Shown in pieces: positions 10,769-19,063 of a DNA stretch of 64,000 nt. Numbering within the stretch: position 1 is the stretch's first letter; each line of letters opens with the position of its first letter. This DNA is from Planctomycetota bacterium. Its GTDB lineage: Bacteria; Planctomycetota; UBA1135; UBA2386. Position numbers and translations under genes: made by a program. A model generated the notes under the pieces. The model made no database searches and was not told where the DNA came from. It saw nothing but the letters and a program-made list of their open reading frames with translations. The stretch covers positions 1 to 64,000 of the forward strand of contig JALORC010000016.1 of the NCBI GenBank assembly GCA_025459175.1, given 5' to 3'.

Positions 10769-12148
10769 TCACATGCCGGTGCCGCGCACCACGACGCGCA
10801 CGGTGTGCGCGATCAGCTTGAGATCGAGCCACAGCGACCAATTGTCGATGTAGTAGAGGTCCATCTCGACCCAGCGCTTGAACGACACGCGGTTGCGTCC
10901 GTAGACCTGCCAGACGCAGGTCAGGCCGGGTTTGACCGAGATGCGGCGGCGCTGCCACCAGGTGTACTTCTCGACCTCGGTCGGGATCGGCGGCCGTGGG
11001 CCGACGATGCTCATGTCGCCGAACAGCACGTTGATCAGCTGCGGCAGCTCGTCGAGGCTGAACTTGCGCAGCAGGCGGCCGACCGGGGTGATGCGTGGAT
11101 CATTGTGCACCTTGAACGCCGGGCCGTCCTGGATGCTGTTGCTGCGCAGCAGGTCCTGCTGCGCGTGGGCCCCGACCCGCATGGTGCGGAACTTCAGGCA
11201 GTTGAACAGGCGGCCCGATTTGCCGACCCGCTGCTGGCGGAAGAAGATCGGCCCTTTGCTGGTCAGCTTGACCGCCAACGCACAGCCGAGGAACACCGGC
11301 GCCAGGGCGACCATGCCGATGGCGGCCCCGGTGAAGTCGATGCAGCGCTTGGCGAACTGGGCCAGCGACTGCGACTGCATCGACTGCATCGACAGGCCCG
11401 GGCGGTCCTCGTTCCAGGCGAGGCCGATGCGCAGGTGGTCGACGTCCAGGAACGACGGGAAGTACTGCACCGCCAGGCCGTGTTCGTCGCAGACGTGGAA
11501 GACGCGGTGCACCTCACCGGTCACCGCGCTGTCGGACGGACTGACCAAGGCGACATCGACCTCGCGCTCGCGGAGGATCGTGGGCAGGTCGGCGATCTGG
11601 CCGAGCATCGGCAGGTGCGCCATCTGCTGGACGTCCTCGCCCCGGAACGGCACGACGCCGACGAAGTCCAGGCTGCTGGTCTCCCCGGAGTGTGGGCTCG
11701 AGAGTGCCCGGGCGCTCGGGCAACTGCCGATCACGAGCGCGCGCGGTCGATTGCTGGCTCGGCCCAGCGGCGTGACCGACAGCGCGATGCGGGATCCCGA
11801 CAGCAGCGCCAGGCCCAACGCGAGCAGCAGCGGCATCGACAGGTCGGCTGGCGCGATCGTCGAAACGGCGAGCAGTCCCGCGATGCCCCAGGTAGCGGCC
11901 CAGGACTCGGCGGCGCGACGCAGCGAAGCCCCGAGATTGCGGCCTGGGGGAATGCGATAGGTGCCGAGGCGCGTGGCGATCAGCAGCCAGACGATTGCGA
12001 ACGCGCACCACAAGGTGGCGACGCGCATCGTGAGCGGCGCCAGGCCGGCTCCGGCAGCTCCCGTCCAGACCCCGGCCAGCCAAAGAGCGCCGAGAATGCA
12101 AGTCAGGTCCAGAGACATGCTTGCGAGTTTGGGTTGCGAGCGGGACAT
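10769..12148 (-). CDS. Initiating polyprenyl-phosphate sugar transferase (WbaP/WcaJ-like)
   Basis: 459 residues from the ATG at 12146-12148; an ATG 10 codons later is an alternative. The N-terminal part has several membrane segments and a Rossmann-like domain (RALVIGSCPSAR). The C-terminal catalytic region is the bacterial sugar transferase domain: KRCIDFTGAAIGMVALAPVF (membrane re-entrant helix), GPIFFRQQRVGKSGRLF, FKFRTM-like LKFRTMR, SLDELPQLINVL, and MSIVGPRPP. It transfers a sugar-1-phosphate from a nucleotide sugar to undecaprenyl phosphate, the first step of exopolysaccharide or O-antigen assembly. It lies downstream of the Wzy-like gene on the same strand, and opposite to the Wza-like and GT4 genes. 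Confidence 0.92.
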   Translation of the reverse strand: MSRSQPKLASMSLDLTCILGALWLAGVWTGAAGAGLAPLTMRVATLWCAFAIVWLLIATRLGTYRIPPGRNLGASLRRAAESWAATWGIAGLLAVSTIAPADLSMPLLLALGLALLSGSRIALSVTPLGRASNRPRALVIGSCPSARALSSPHSGETSSLDFVGVVPFRGEDVQQMAHLPMLGQIADLPTILREREVDVALVSPSDSAVTGEVHRVFHVCDEHGLAVQYFPSFLDVDHLRIGLAWNEDRPGLSMQSMQSQSLAQFAKRCIDFTGAAIGMVALAPVFLGCALAVKLTSKGPIFFRQQRVGKSGRLFNCLKFRTMRVGAHAQQDLLRSNSIQDGPAFKVHNDPRITPVGRLLRKFSLDELPQLINVLFGDMSIVGPRPPIPTEVEKYTWWQRRRISVKPGLTCVWQVYGRNRVSFKRWVEMDLYYIDNWSLWLDLKLIAHTVRVVVRGTGM

Positions 12149-12164
12149 GGTTCCGAGTTGCGAG
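12121..12164. repeat. Three direct copies of TTGCGAG around sugar transferase start
   Basis: TTGCGAG occurs at 12121-12127, 12134-12140 and 12158-12164 (CTCGCAA on the coding strand), flanking the proposed start codon at 12146-12148. The third copy is followed by GC and the second by CGG, so only the heptamer is shared. Three copies in 44 bases is unusual for this composition. They could be regulator half-sites or part of the leader; two of them are inside the coding region if the start is right. Confidence 0.35.
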
Positions 12165-12347
12165 GCAGCGGTGAGCGGGCGTTCTAGTCGCTGTCGGCCG
12201 GCTGGATACGGCAAATCTTCGTGGTGGTATCGGCTGTCAGCAGCGACGCTCCCTACATCGGCAAGAGCGTTTTTCTGTGGCGAACGCACGCCGGATTTTC
12301 CTCTTCGACCGCCCGGTCCGACTGGCGTCTCGGCGCCCAGCTCTCGC

Positions 12348-13694
12348 CTAGCCGGCTCGCAGTTGCTCGAGCTGTCGCTGCGGATCCGCGCCGGGCACCA
12401 GCGTCAGGGAACCGACGGCGGCCAGGGTCATCTGCCACTCGACCACGATCTGCTCGAAGTAGGAGACCGCGATGAAGTTCATGCAGTGCATGAACATCGA
12501 TGTCCCAAGTGCCCAGCTGGCAAGTTGATACGTCCGATCTGCACCCGGCACACGCATGCTGCGTGACACGCCCGCGAAGCACAGCCACACGGTCCACACG
12601 AACAGCAGCAAGCGGGCGATGCCGCCGGCCACGCCCTCGGCGACGAACTGGTTGGTGACATCGTGCAGGCCCGGGCCCCAGTGCGCGGTGCTCATGGTGC
12701 CGACCGGCCACCATTCCGGGAACCGTTCGATGAACTTGTCGACCAGGTGGTAGCGGTGCCAACCGGTGGAGCCGCTGACGATGTCGACACGGGCCAGCAG
12801 GTGCCAGACCGGCTGCTTCATGATCATGAAGTGCAGCACGCACAGCCAGAGCACGATCAGCCAGCGGAGCCAGCGCAGGGCGCCGCGCACGAACCACGCG
12901 GCGATGCCGATGGTGCCGAAGCCGAGCGCCATGATCGGCGTGCTGGACGAGCTCATGGCGACGATCGCCAGCGCGGCGACGATGCCACCGACCGGCAGTC
13001 CCCAGCCGCGCCCCATCCAGCCTCGCAGCAGGTAGAACGGGATCAGGCAGGCCCAGAAGCAGCCGGCCAGGATCGAGTGTGCGAACGCCCCTTGGCATCG
13101 CAGTCTGCCGTCGCGAACGTCGGTGATCGGCGGCACGCCGCCGAAGATCGCGAACATGTTCTGGTTGGTGCGGTTCTCGATCAGGAAGAACGCCGCCACG
13201 GCGAAGCTGCTGATCGTGAACTGGAGGGCGAGCGTGACCAGGTCCTCGTGGGTCCGGATCAGCATCCGGAAGAAGAAGTAGACCATCATCGCGTCGACGG
13301 CGACGCCGAGGCGGTTGATCAGCACCGTCAGCGTGAGCGCCAGCGCGGTTCCCGTCACCACCGACACGGCCGCCCAGGCCAGCATGCCACGATCGAGATG
13401 GTTCCAGACCAGTGGTCGCAGCTCCCGCCGGATCAGCAGTCGCAGCCAGACGACACACATCAACAGCCGGATGAAGGTGAAGTCGACCGTCGCCAGGACG
13501 ATGCGTTGTCCGGCCGGGATGAAGCACAGCAGCAGGATCACCGGCAGCGCCGACCACCGCCGCGGCGCCAGCAGGGCCAGCGCCGCCATCGCCCCCAGTG
13601 CCGCCACGCCCAGTGGGTGCACCTGCGTCGTGCCGCCGAAGTCGGACCCGGCCTGGGCGGCATGTTCGGGATCCTGGAACAGCAGGGGCAACAC
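12348..13694 (-). CDS. Wzy/WaaL-like O-antigen polymerase or ligase, membrane protein
   Basis: 448 residues from a GTG at 13692-13694 with AGGAA 4-5 bases upstream. About ten to twelve hydrophobic segments are spread along the protein (for example LGAMAALALLA, FTISSFAVAAFFLI, IVAALAIVAM, LIVLWLCVLHFMIM). A large loop at about residues 300-345 contains GSTGWHRYHLVDKF and GTMSTAHWGPGLHDVTNQF; the H and R/G pattern in a periplasmic loop is like that of the Wzy_C/O-antigen ligase superfamily. It would polymerise or ligate glycan repeat units on the periplasmic face. It is divergent from the Wza-like gene and 199 bases upstream of the sugar transferase, consistent with one exopolysaccharide locus. 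The exact reaction is inferred. Confidence 0.8.
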   Translation of the reverse strand: MLPLLFQDPEHAAQAGSDFGGTTQVHPLGVAALGAMAALALLAPRRWSALPVILLLCFIPAGQRIVLATVDFTFIRLLMCVVWLRLLIRRELRPLVWNHLDRGMLAWAAVSVVTGTALALTLTVLINRLGVAVDAMMVYFFFRMLIRTHEDLVTLALQFTISSFAVAAFFLIENRTNQNMFAIFGGVPPITDVRDGRLRCQGAFAHSILAGCFWACLIPFYLLRGWMGRGWGLPVGGIVAALAIVAMSSSSTPIMALGFGTIGIAAWFVRGALRWLRWLIVLWLCVLHFMIMKQPVWHLLARVDIVSGSTGWHRYHLVDKFIERFPEWWPVGTMSTAHWGPGLHDVTNQFVAEGVAGGIARLLLFVWTVWLCFAGVSRSMRVPGADRTYQLASWALGTSMFMHCMNFIAVSYFEQIVVEWQMTLAAVGSLTLVPGADPQRQLEQLRAG

Positions 13695-13807
13695 GGTTCC
13701 TAGCTCGGCTTTCCGGCCGCTCGCGCTTGATGCGGACTGCTCGTCGGGAAGGACGGTTCAGCTGCGGCTGGCGTCCGACCGAAGATGCACCCGTGCGGTC
13801 CGTGATT

Positions 13808-13827
13808 CCAGCGCCGTGTTGCGCTGG
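13808..13827. promoter_or_regulatory. Perfect 7-bp inverted repeat between wzy-like and wza-like genes
   Basis: CCAGCGC at 13808-13814 and GCGCTGG at 13821-13827 are exact reverse complements around a 6-base spacer CGTGTT. The element sits in the 174-base divergent region that must contain promoters for both exopolysaccharide genes, 42 bases before the Wza-like start. A shared operator is plausible; a short RNA hairpin is the alternative. Confidence 0.4.
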
Positions 13828-13868
13828 CATCTGCCGCAGACCGAACCTAGCCTCACCACTGCACCGTG

Positions 13869-14582
13869 ATGTCTCTGCGTTCCGCGCTCGCTCTCTGCCT
13901 TTGCCTCGCCGTCGCGGCGTGCTCGTCCGCACCCCGCTTCGACGCCCGCGCCATGGCGATGGAGTGGGCCGCCTACATGCAGCGCGATTACCTGCTGCGC
14001 CCGGGTGACCGGCTGGCGGTTCGCGTCGACAACCTGATCCCGACCGGGGGCACGGCCGAGGACGGTCTGCAGGAAGTGCAGGTGTCGCCGACCGGCACCA
14101 TCGACCTGCGCCGACTGCCGGCGCCACTGCAGGTGGCGGGCAAGTCGGTCGGGTCGCTGCGCACCGGCATCATCGAGGCCTATCGGCCGGCGTTCGACGA
14201 ACCGCGGGTCAGCGTGTCCCTGCTGGAGGCGTCGGCGCAGTCGGTCTACGTGTGTGGCGAGGTGTTCCGCGCCGGTCCGGTGCCCTACACACCCGGCCTG
14301 ACGATGACCCAGGCGATCGCGGCCGCGGGCAGCTTCAACTTCACCGTCAAACACAGCGACATCCGCATCCTACGGATCAACCAGGATGGCACGCAGCGCA
14401 CGTTCCGTGTCAACATGGATGCGGTGCTCCGCGATGAATGGCCCGACTTCCTGCTGCTTCCTGGTGATGTCGTCTACGCCCAGACCTCGACGGTCGCCGA
14501 TATCGGCAATCTCGTGGAGCTCTACATCCGTCGCATGTTGCCATTCCAGTTGGGTGGCCCGGCGCTGGGTACGGTGAACTGA
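13869..14582 (+). CDS. Polysaccharide export lipoprotein, Wza/GfcE-like
   Basis: 237 residues from the ATG at 13869 (a GTG directly before it at 13866 is an alternative). A lipoprotein signal ends LCLAVAACSS. The Poly_export (PES) domain follows: YLLRPGDRLAVRV and the strand set to GTIDLRRLPAPLQVAGKSV. A SLBB-type domain contains VYVCGEVFRAGPVPYTPGLTM and AIAAAGSFNF, ending at LLLPGDVVYAQ. Such proteins form the outer-membrane/periplasmic channel for Wzx/Wzy-type export. At about 215 mature residues it is shorter than E. coli Wza and seems to lack the C-terminal amphipathic helix that makes the outer-membrane pore. No Wzc tyrosine kinase is adjacent. Confidence 0.9.
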   Translation: MSLRSALALCLCLAVAACSSAPRFDARAMAMEWAAYMQRDYLLRPGDRLAVRVDNLIPTGGTAEDGLQEVQVSPTGTIDLRRLPAPLQVAGKSVGSLRTGIIEAYRPAFDEPRVSVSLLEASAQSVYVCGEVFRAGPVPYTPGLTMTQAIAAAGSFNFTVKHSDIRILRINQDGTQRTFRVNMDAVLRDEWPDFLLLPGDVVYAQTSTVADIGNLVELYIRRMLPFQLGGPALGTVN

Positions 14583-14614
14583 CCGAGAACTGGCGCTCAC
14601 CAGCTGCTGCACCG

Positions 14615-15889
14615 ATGACGACCGCCGTTGCCAATCTCCGCGTCTGCATGGTCGTGCACGCCTACTACGAAGGCGATGCACGCGTGCGGCGCTATGCCGA
14701 GTCGCTGGCTGCCGGCGGGCACCATGTCGAAGTGCTGGCGCTCCGGGCGCCGGGCAAGCCGAAGCGAGAGGTGTTGCGCGGCGTCGAGGTGCAGCGCCTG
14801 CCGTTGTCCCGGCATCGCGGCGGCACGCTGCGTTACCTGTTCGAGTACCTGTGGTTCACGCTGTTGTGCGGGCTGGTGCTGACGTGGCGGGCGCGGCGCT
14901 ACGACGTCGTGCACGTGCACAACATGCCCGACTTCCTGGTCTTCGCGGCGTTCTGGCCGCGCGTGTTCGGGCGCGTCGTGCTGCTCGACGTGCACGACCT
15001 GATGCCCGAGGTCTACTGCAGCAAGTTCAAGACCAGCGTGCGTCACCCCGGCATCTGGCCGATCCGGCTGCAGGAGTGGATCTCGCACCGGTTCGCGAGC
15101 GCCTGCGTGTTCGCCACCGAGCGCTTCCGGCAAGGGGCGTTGACGCGCGGCACCGTGCGCCCTGATCGCTCGATCGCGGTGATGAACGCCGCCGACACGA
15201 CGCTGTTCGACCGCCGTCTGCACCCGCATCGTGGCCCCGACCGCGCCGACGAATTCGTGATGCTCTACCTCGGCACCGTGTCGGATCGGCACGGCGTCGA
15301 TCAGTGCGTGCGGGTGCTGCCGCTGGCGGCGACGACGATCCCCGGCATCAAGCTGGTGATCCACTCGAAGCTCGCCGACGGCGAGGGCAAGCCGCTGCAG
15401 GAACTGCGCGACCTGGCGCGCACGCTCGGGGTCAGCGACCGGGTCGAGATCCGCGACTCGCTGCTGCTGCAGGACGTGCCGGCGGCGATGAGTCGGGCCT
15501 CGGTCGGCGTGTTCACGCCGCACATGGACGTGCACATCGACATGGCGCTGTCGCTGAAGGTGCCGGAGTTCGTCGCGATGGACGTGCCGGTGGTGGCGGT
15601 GCGCACGTCGATCATGACGTCGCTGTTCCGCGAGGACGAGGTCGCGATGTTCGCCGACGGCGACCGCGAGGGCTTCGCGGCCTGGCTGACCAGGCTGCAC
15701 CGCGAGCCGCAGCTCGGGCGACAGATGGCCGAACGGGCGCGGCGGTTCACGGTCGAGCACGCGTGGGAGAAGGAGTTCGCCGGCTACGTCGGTCTGCTCG
15801 AGCGACTGTGCGGCCGCCCGGTCGCGGTCGCCGCGCCGAAGCCGGTGGTCGAAGTGCGCGAACCCGAGCCGACCGGCGCCGGTCGCTGA
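14615..15889 (+). CDS. Glycosyltransferase family 4 (GT-B fold)
   Basis: 424 residues, 32 bases after the Wza-like stop. The N-terminal half starts RVCMVVHAYYEGDARVRRYAE, the acceptor-side pattern of the GT4 family in which a leading Asp-Arg-Val motif follows the first strand, and continues with VVHVHNMPDFLVF. The C-terminal donor domain has MLYLGTVSDRHGVD, the middle region VSDRVEIRDSLLLQDVPAAM, and ASVGVFTPHMDVHIDMALSLKVPEFVAMDVPVVA, where the usual E-x7-E motif is weak. It would add a sugar from a nucleotide donor to the lipid-linked glycan in the cytoplasm. The last 25 residues are a Pro/Val/Glu-rich tail. Convergent with the PIN toxin gene. Confidence 0.9.
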   Translation: MTTAVANLRVCMVVHAYYEGDARVRRYAESLAAGGHHVEVLALRAPGKPKREVLRGVEVQRLPLSRHRGGTLRYLFEYLWFTLLCGLVLTWRARRYDVVHVHNMPDFLVFAAFWPRVFGRVVLLDVHDLMPEVYCSKFKTSVRHPGIWPIRLQEWISHRFASACVFATERFRQGALTRGTVRPDRSIAVMNAADTTLFDRRLHPHRGPDRADEFVMLYLGTVSDRHGVDQCVRVLPLAATTIPGIKLVIHSKLADGEGKPLQELRDLARTLGVSDRVEIRDSLLLQDVPAAMSRASVGVFTPHMDVHIDMALSLKVPEFVAMDVPVVAVRTSIMTSLFREDEVAMFADGDREGFAAWLTRLHREPQLGRQMAERARRFTVEHAWEKEFAGYVGLLERLCGRPVAVAAPKPVVEVREPEPTGAGR

Positions 15890-15913
15890 ATCGGCGGTCG
15901 CGGCGCCTGCCGA

Positions 15914-16330
15914 TCAGGTCGGTAGCCCCAGTTCACGGGCGGCCTGCAGTTGAGCTGTGTCGCAGCTGAGGAAACCCTGAAGGGGCTCCCGACGGTGGAA
16001 CCAGAGCGCTGTGCGCAGGTGTGCCAGGTCGAGGCTGCGCGGAGTCACCATGGCCGGAAACGTGTGCTCGAAGCAGAGATCGAGGGTGACGTCGGCAAGC
16101 GCGAAGGCCTCGGTATCCTGTCGGACGCGATCGAGCAGGTCGTTCAGCTTCGTTGCGGCCAGCTTGGCCTCGCGGGTGAGCCGGACCAGGTTGCGCCGTG
16201 CCTCCAGCACCAACAGAACCGAGGAGTGGAGCCGAGCCCCCGTCATGGTCTCGGCAAGGTCGGATGAGCCCTCTTCCCCGAGCAGAACGCACAGGTAGGC
16301 CGAGGTGTCCACGTAGATCCGCGGCCTCAT
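15914..16330 (-). CDS. PIN-domain ribonuclease toxin (VapC family)
   Basis: 138 residues. The PIN fold acidic residues are in place: Asp in RIYVDTSAYLCVL (residue 8), Glu in LVLEARRNLVRL (about 43), Asp in SLDLAHLRTALWF (about 100), and Asp in FLSCDTAQLQAARELGL (about 123). VapC proteins cut tRNA or rRNA when freed from their antitoxin. Its ATG overlaps the stop of the upstream antitoxin by four bases (16327-16330), the standard arrangement. The coding region is less GC-extreme than its neighbours, compatible with acquisition. Confidence 0.88.
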   Translation of the reverse strand: MRPRIYVDTSAYLCVLLGEEGSSDLAETMTGARLHSSVLLVLEARRNLVRLTREAKLAATKLNDLLDRVRQDTEAFALADVTLDLCFEHTFPAMVTPRSLDLAHLRTALWFHRREPLQGFLSCDTAQLQAARELGLPT

Positions 16331-16578
16331 CGATCGTCGCCACCCCGGTCGTCGGCCAGCGCCGAGAGATAAGCCCCGCCGCTGAGTCGCCTACCGAACG
16401 GGATGATCCGCACGTCCGTGTCGAAGCGGGGGCCCACGTGAACCCCTGCTTCGCAGATCGGACCCAGCTTGGCCACTGGCTTGCCATGCTTGTGGATGGT
16501 GATCCACTCCCCGAGCCCGACGCGACGCAGGATGTCGGCCAGGGTCTGCTTGAGGTCTTGGACACTGATGCTCGCCAT
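16327..16578 (-). CDS. Phd/YefM-type antitoxin
   Basis: 83 residues. The N-terminus MASISVQDLKQTLADILRR and the following GEWITIHKHGKPVAKLGP match the Phd/YefM DNA-binding fold (the V..L...L..V..GE...I...G.PVA.L pattern). The C-terminal part (FGRRLSGGAYLSALADD) would be the unstructured toxin-binding tail. It neutralises the PIN toxin encoded immediately downstream and usually represses its own promoter; a 10-base palindrome at 16601-16610 is the obvious operator candidate. Confidence 0.88.
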   Translation of the reverse strand: MASISVQDLKQTLADILRRVGLGEWITIHKHGKPVAKLGPICEAGVHVGPRFDTDVRIIPFGRRLSGGAYLSALADDRGGDDR

Positions 16579-16600
16579 GTCGATTTGCTCGGATCCAACT

Positions 16601-16610
16601 TACGTACGTA
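16601..16610. promoter_or_regulatory. Palindrome upstream of toxin-antitoxin operon, candidate operator
   Basis: TACGTACGTA is a perfect 10-base palindrome 22 bases upstream of the antitoxin start codon (16578), in a locally AT-richer stretch. Phd/VapB-type antitoxins bind short palindromes at their promoters, so autoregulation here is a reasonable inference. Nothing in the sequence proves binding. Confidence 0.45.
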
Positions 16611-16757
16611 GCATCGACCAAAAGAAGGTCTGGGTAAAGGTCTGAAGTTCGGCTTTTCTTCGGCTACGCAGTTGGGCCCTCGCCACCAAAGTGAGGTAAA
16701 GCAGCCGCGCCACGGATGCTGGGTCAGCCGCCCTGCGCGGCTAGCATCCGCGGTTGC

Positions 16758-18983
16758 ATGAAGATCGCCTGCATCGGCGGCGGCCCCGCGTCGCTGTACT
16801 TCGCCATCCTGTTGAAGAAGCGCGACCCCCGGATCGCGATCGAGATCCGCGAGCAGAACAAGCCCGACGACACGTTCGGCTGGGGCGTCGTGTTCTCGGA
16901 CGAGACGCTCGGCGTGTTCGAGACGGCGGACCCCGAGAGCTACGCGCGGATCCGCGAGAACTTCGCCTACTGGACCGACATCGACACGTTCTACGGCGGC
17001 GCCAAGGTGACCAGCACCGGCCACGGCTTCTGCGGCCTCGCCCGCGTCAAGCTGCTGCAGATCCTGCACGAACGCTGCCGCGAGCTCGGCATCCCGGTGC
17101 GGTTCCAGGACAACGTCACCGACATCGACCGGGTGGTCGCCGAGCACGATCTGGTGGTCGCCGCCGACGGCGTCAACAGCAAGGTCCGAGAGCGCTTCGC
17201 CGCGTCGTTCCGCCCGCAGCTCGACTGGCGCAAGTGCAAGTTCGCGTGGTTCGGCACCACCAAGCGCATGACGGCGTTCACGTTCGTGTTCCAGCCGACC
17301 GAGTGGGGGCTGTTCCAGGTGCACGCCTACCCGTTCGAGAACGGGCGCGGCACGTGGATCGTCGAATGCCGCGAGGAGACCTGGAAGAAGGCCGGGCTCG
17401 ACCGGCTCGACGAGGCCGGTTCGGCGGCGTTCTGCGAGCGGTTGTTCGCCGAGCATCTCGCCGGCGAGAAGCTGCTGATCAACCGTTCGATCTGGCGCAC
17501 GTTCCCGACCATCCGCTGCGGTTCGTGGCGGCACGAGAACGTGGTGCTGCTCGGCGATGCCGCGCACACCGCGCACTTCTCGATCGGCTCCGGCACCAAG
17601 CTGGCGATGGAGGACGCGATCGCGCTGGCCGATGCGGTCGCTGCGCACCGCGGTGATGTCGCCGGGGCGCTGGCCGCCTACGAACAGGCGCGGCGGCTCG
17701 ACGTGCTGAAGATCCAGCGCGCGGCGCAGACCAGCCTCGAGTGGTTCGAGAACAGCGAGCGCTACGTGGGCCAGAGCCCGGAGCGCTTCACGTTCAACCT
17801 GATGACGCGCAGTCGCCGCATCACCTACGACAACCTGCGCCAGCGCGATCCGGCGCTGGTGGCGAAGGTCGACGCGGTGGTGGCGACCGAGGAGCACGCC
17901 GCACCGGGCACGCCGCCGGCGTTCACACCGTTCCGGACCCGCGAGCTGTCGCTGCAGAACCGCGTCGTGGTGTCGCCGATGTGCATGTACTCGGCGACCG
18001 ACGGCGTGCCCGACGACTGGCACCTGGTGCACCTCGGCGGCCGCGCGGTGGGTGGCGCGGGCCTGGTGTTCACCGAGATGACGAACGTCGAGGCGATCGG
18101 CCGCATCACGCCGGGCTGCGCCGGCATGTGGAACGAGGCGCAGATGCAGGCCTGGCGGCGCGTGGTCGAGTTCGTGCATCGCCACAGCGCGGCGAAGATC
18201 GGCATGCAGCTGGCGCACGCGGGGCGCAAGGGTTCGTGCAGCCGGCCGTGGGATGGGGATGCGCCGCTCGCCACCGGCGGCTGGCAGACGCTCGGGCCGT
18301 CGGCCCTGCCGTTCCGCACCGGTTGGCCGGTGCCGAAGGCGATGGATCAAGGCGACCTGCAGCGGGTCAAGGATGGCTTCGTGCTCGGTGCCCGGCTGTG
18401 CGAGCAGGCCGGCTTCGACACCATCGAGCTGCACATGGCGCACGGCTATCTGCTGTCGAGCTTCCTGTCGCCGCTGTGCAACGTGCGCACCGACGAGTAC
18501 GGCGGTTCGCTCGCGAATCGGGCGCGCTATCCGCTCGAGGTCGTGCGCGCGGTGCGGGCGGCGTGGCCGGCCCACAAGCCGTTGTTCGTGCGCATCTCGG
18601 CCAGCGATTGGTTCGACGAGGAGCACAAGGGCTTCACGCTCGACGAAGCGGTGCAGGTCGCGCGCTGGTTGAAGGACGCCGGGGTCGACGTGCTCGACGT
18701 GTCGACGGCGGGAAACGTGCCGGAGTCGAAGCCGCAGTACGGGCGGATGTACCAGGTGCCGTTCGCCGAGCGCATCCGCTACGAGGCCGGGATCCCGGTG
18801 ATGGCGGTCGGTGGCATCGCCGGCATGGACCACGCGCACACGATCGTCGCCGCCGGGCGCGCGGATCTGTGTGCGATCGCGCGTGGGTTCCTCAGTGACC
18901 CCTACATGGTGCAGCGCGAGGCGGGGGAGCGGCGGGTCGCTGGCCATGCATGGCCGAAGCAGTACCTCGCCGTGCGGCCGTAG
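16758..18983 (+). CDS. FAD monooxygenase-OYE fusion, anthraniloyl-CoA/salicylyl-CoA hydroxylase-like
   Basis: 741 residues from the ATG at 16758, chosen because the Rossmann strand MKIACIGGGPASLYFAIL starts directly there; 14 extra codons upstream are not family-like. Residues 1-380 are a flavin monooxygenase of the PHBH class: GGGPAS dinucleotide motif, VVAADGVNSKVRERF, and LLGDAAHTAHFSIGSG. Residues about 390-741 are an Old Yellow Enzyme domain: LQNRVVVSPMCMYSA, the IELHMAHGYLLSSFLSPLCN catalytic region and the NEYGGS-like DEYGGSLANRARY. This two-domain order is that of 2-aminobenzoyl-CoA monooxygenase/reductase and salicylyl-CoA 5-hydroxylase, which hydroxylate and reduce aromatic CoA thioesters. 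No CoA ligase or ring-cleavage genes are nearby, so the substrate is open. Confidence 0.9.
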   Translation: MKIACIGGGPASLYFAILLKKRDPRIAIEIREQNKPDDTFGWGVVFSDETLGVFETADPESYARIRENFAYWTDIDTFYGGAKVTSTGHGFCGLARVKLLQILHERCRELGIPVRFQDNVTDIDRVVAEHDLVVAADGVNSKVRERFAASFRPQLDWRKCKFAWFGTTKRMTAFTFVFQPTEWGLFQVHAYPFENGRGTWIVECREETWKKAGLDRLDEAGSAAFCERLFAEHLAGEKLLINRSIWRTFPTIRCGSWRHENVVLLGDAAHTAHFSIGSGTKLAMEDAIALADAVAAHRGDVAGALAAYEQARRLDVLKIQRAAQTSLEWFENSERYVGQSPERFTFNLMTRSRRITYDNLRQRDPALVAKVDAVVATEEHAAPGTPPAFTPFRTRELSLQNRVVVSPMCMYSATDGVPDDWHLVHLGGRAVGGAGLVFTEMTNVEAIGRITPGCAGMWNEAQMQAWRRVVEFVHRHSAAKIGMQLAHAGRKGSCSRPWDGDAPLATGGWQTLGPSALPFRTGWPVPKAMDQGDLQRVKDGFVLGARLCEQAGFDTIELHMAHGYLLSSFLSPLCNVRTDEYGGSLANRARYPLEVVRAVRAAWPAHKPLFVRISASDWFDEEHKGFTLDEAVQVARWLKDAGVDVLDVSTAGNVPESKPQYGRMYQVPFAERIRYEAGIPVMAVGGIAGMDHAHTIVAAGRADLCAIARGFLSDPYMVQREAGERRVAGHAWPKQYLAVRP

Positions 18984-19063
18984 GTCGCGGTGGACTGCGG
19001 CTCAGGCGAGCGGAACGGCCTCGGGGCGCGCCGATGCCCCGCAACTCCGACGCACTACACTAG

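Noticed and set aside
15933..18947. Open frame of about 1000 codons antisense to the monooxygenase fusion
   Set aside because: It is Arg/His/Leu-rich, lacks any domain pattern and mirrors the codons of a well-supported gene; long antisense frames are expected at this GC content.
19022..19041. CGGGGC...GCCCCG stem between convergent genes as a terminator
   Set aside because: Only 6 bp with an 8-base loop and no U-tract on either strand; GC-rich chance pairing is likely.
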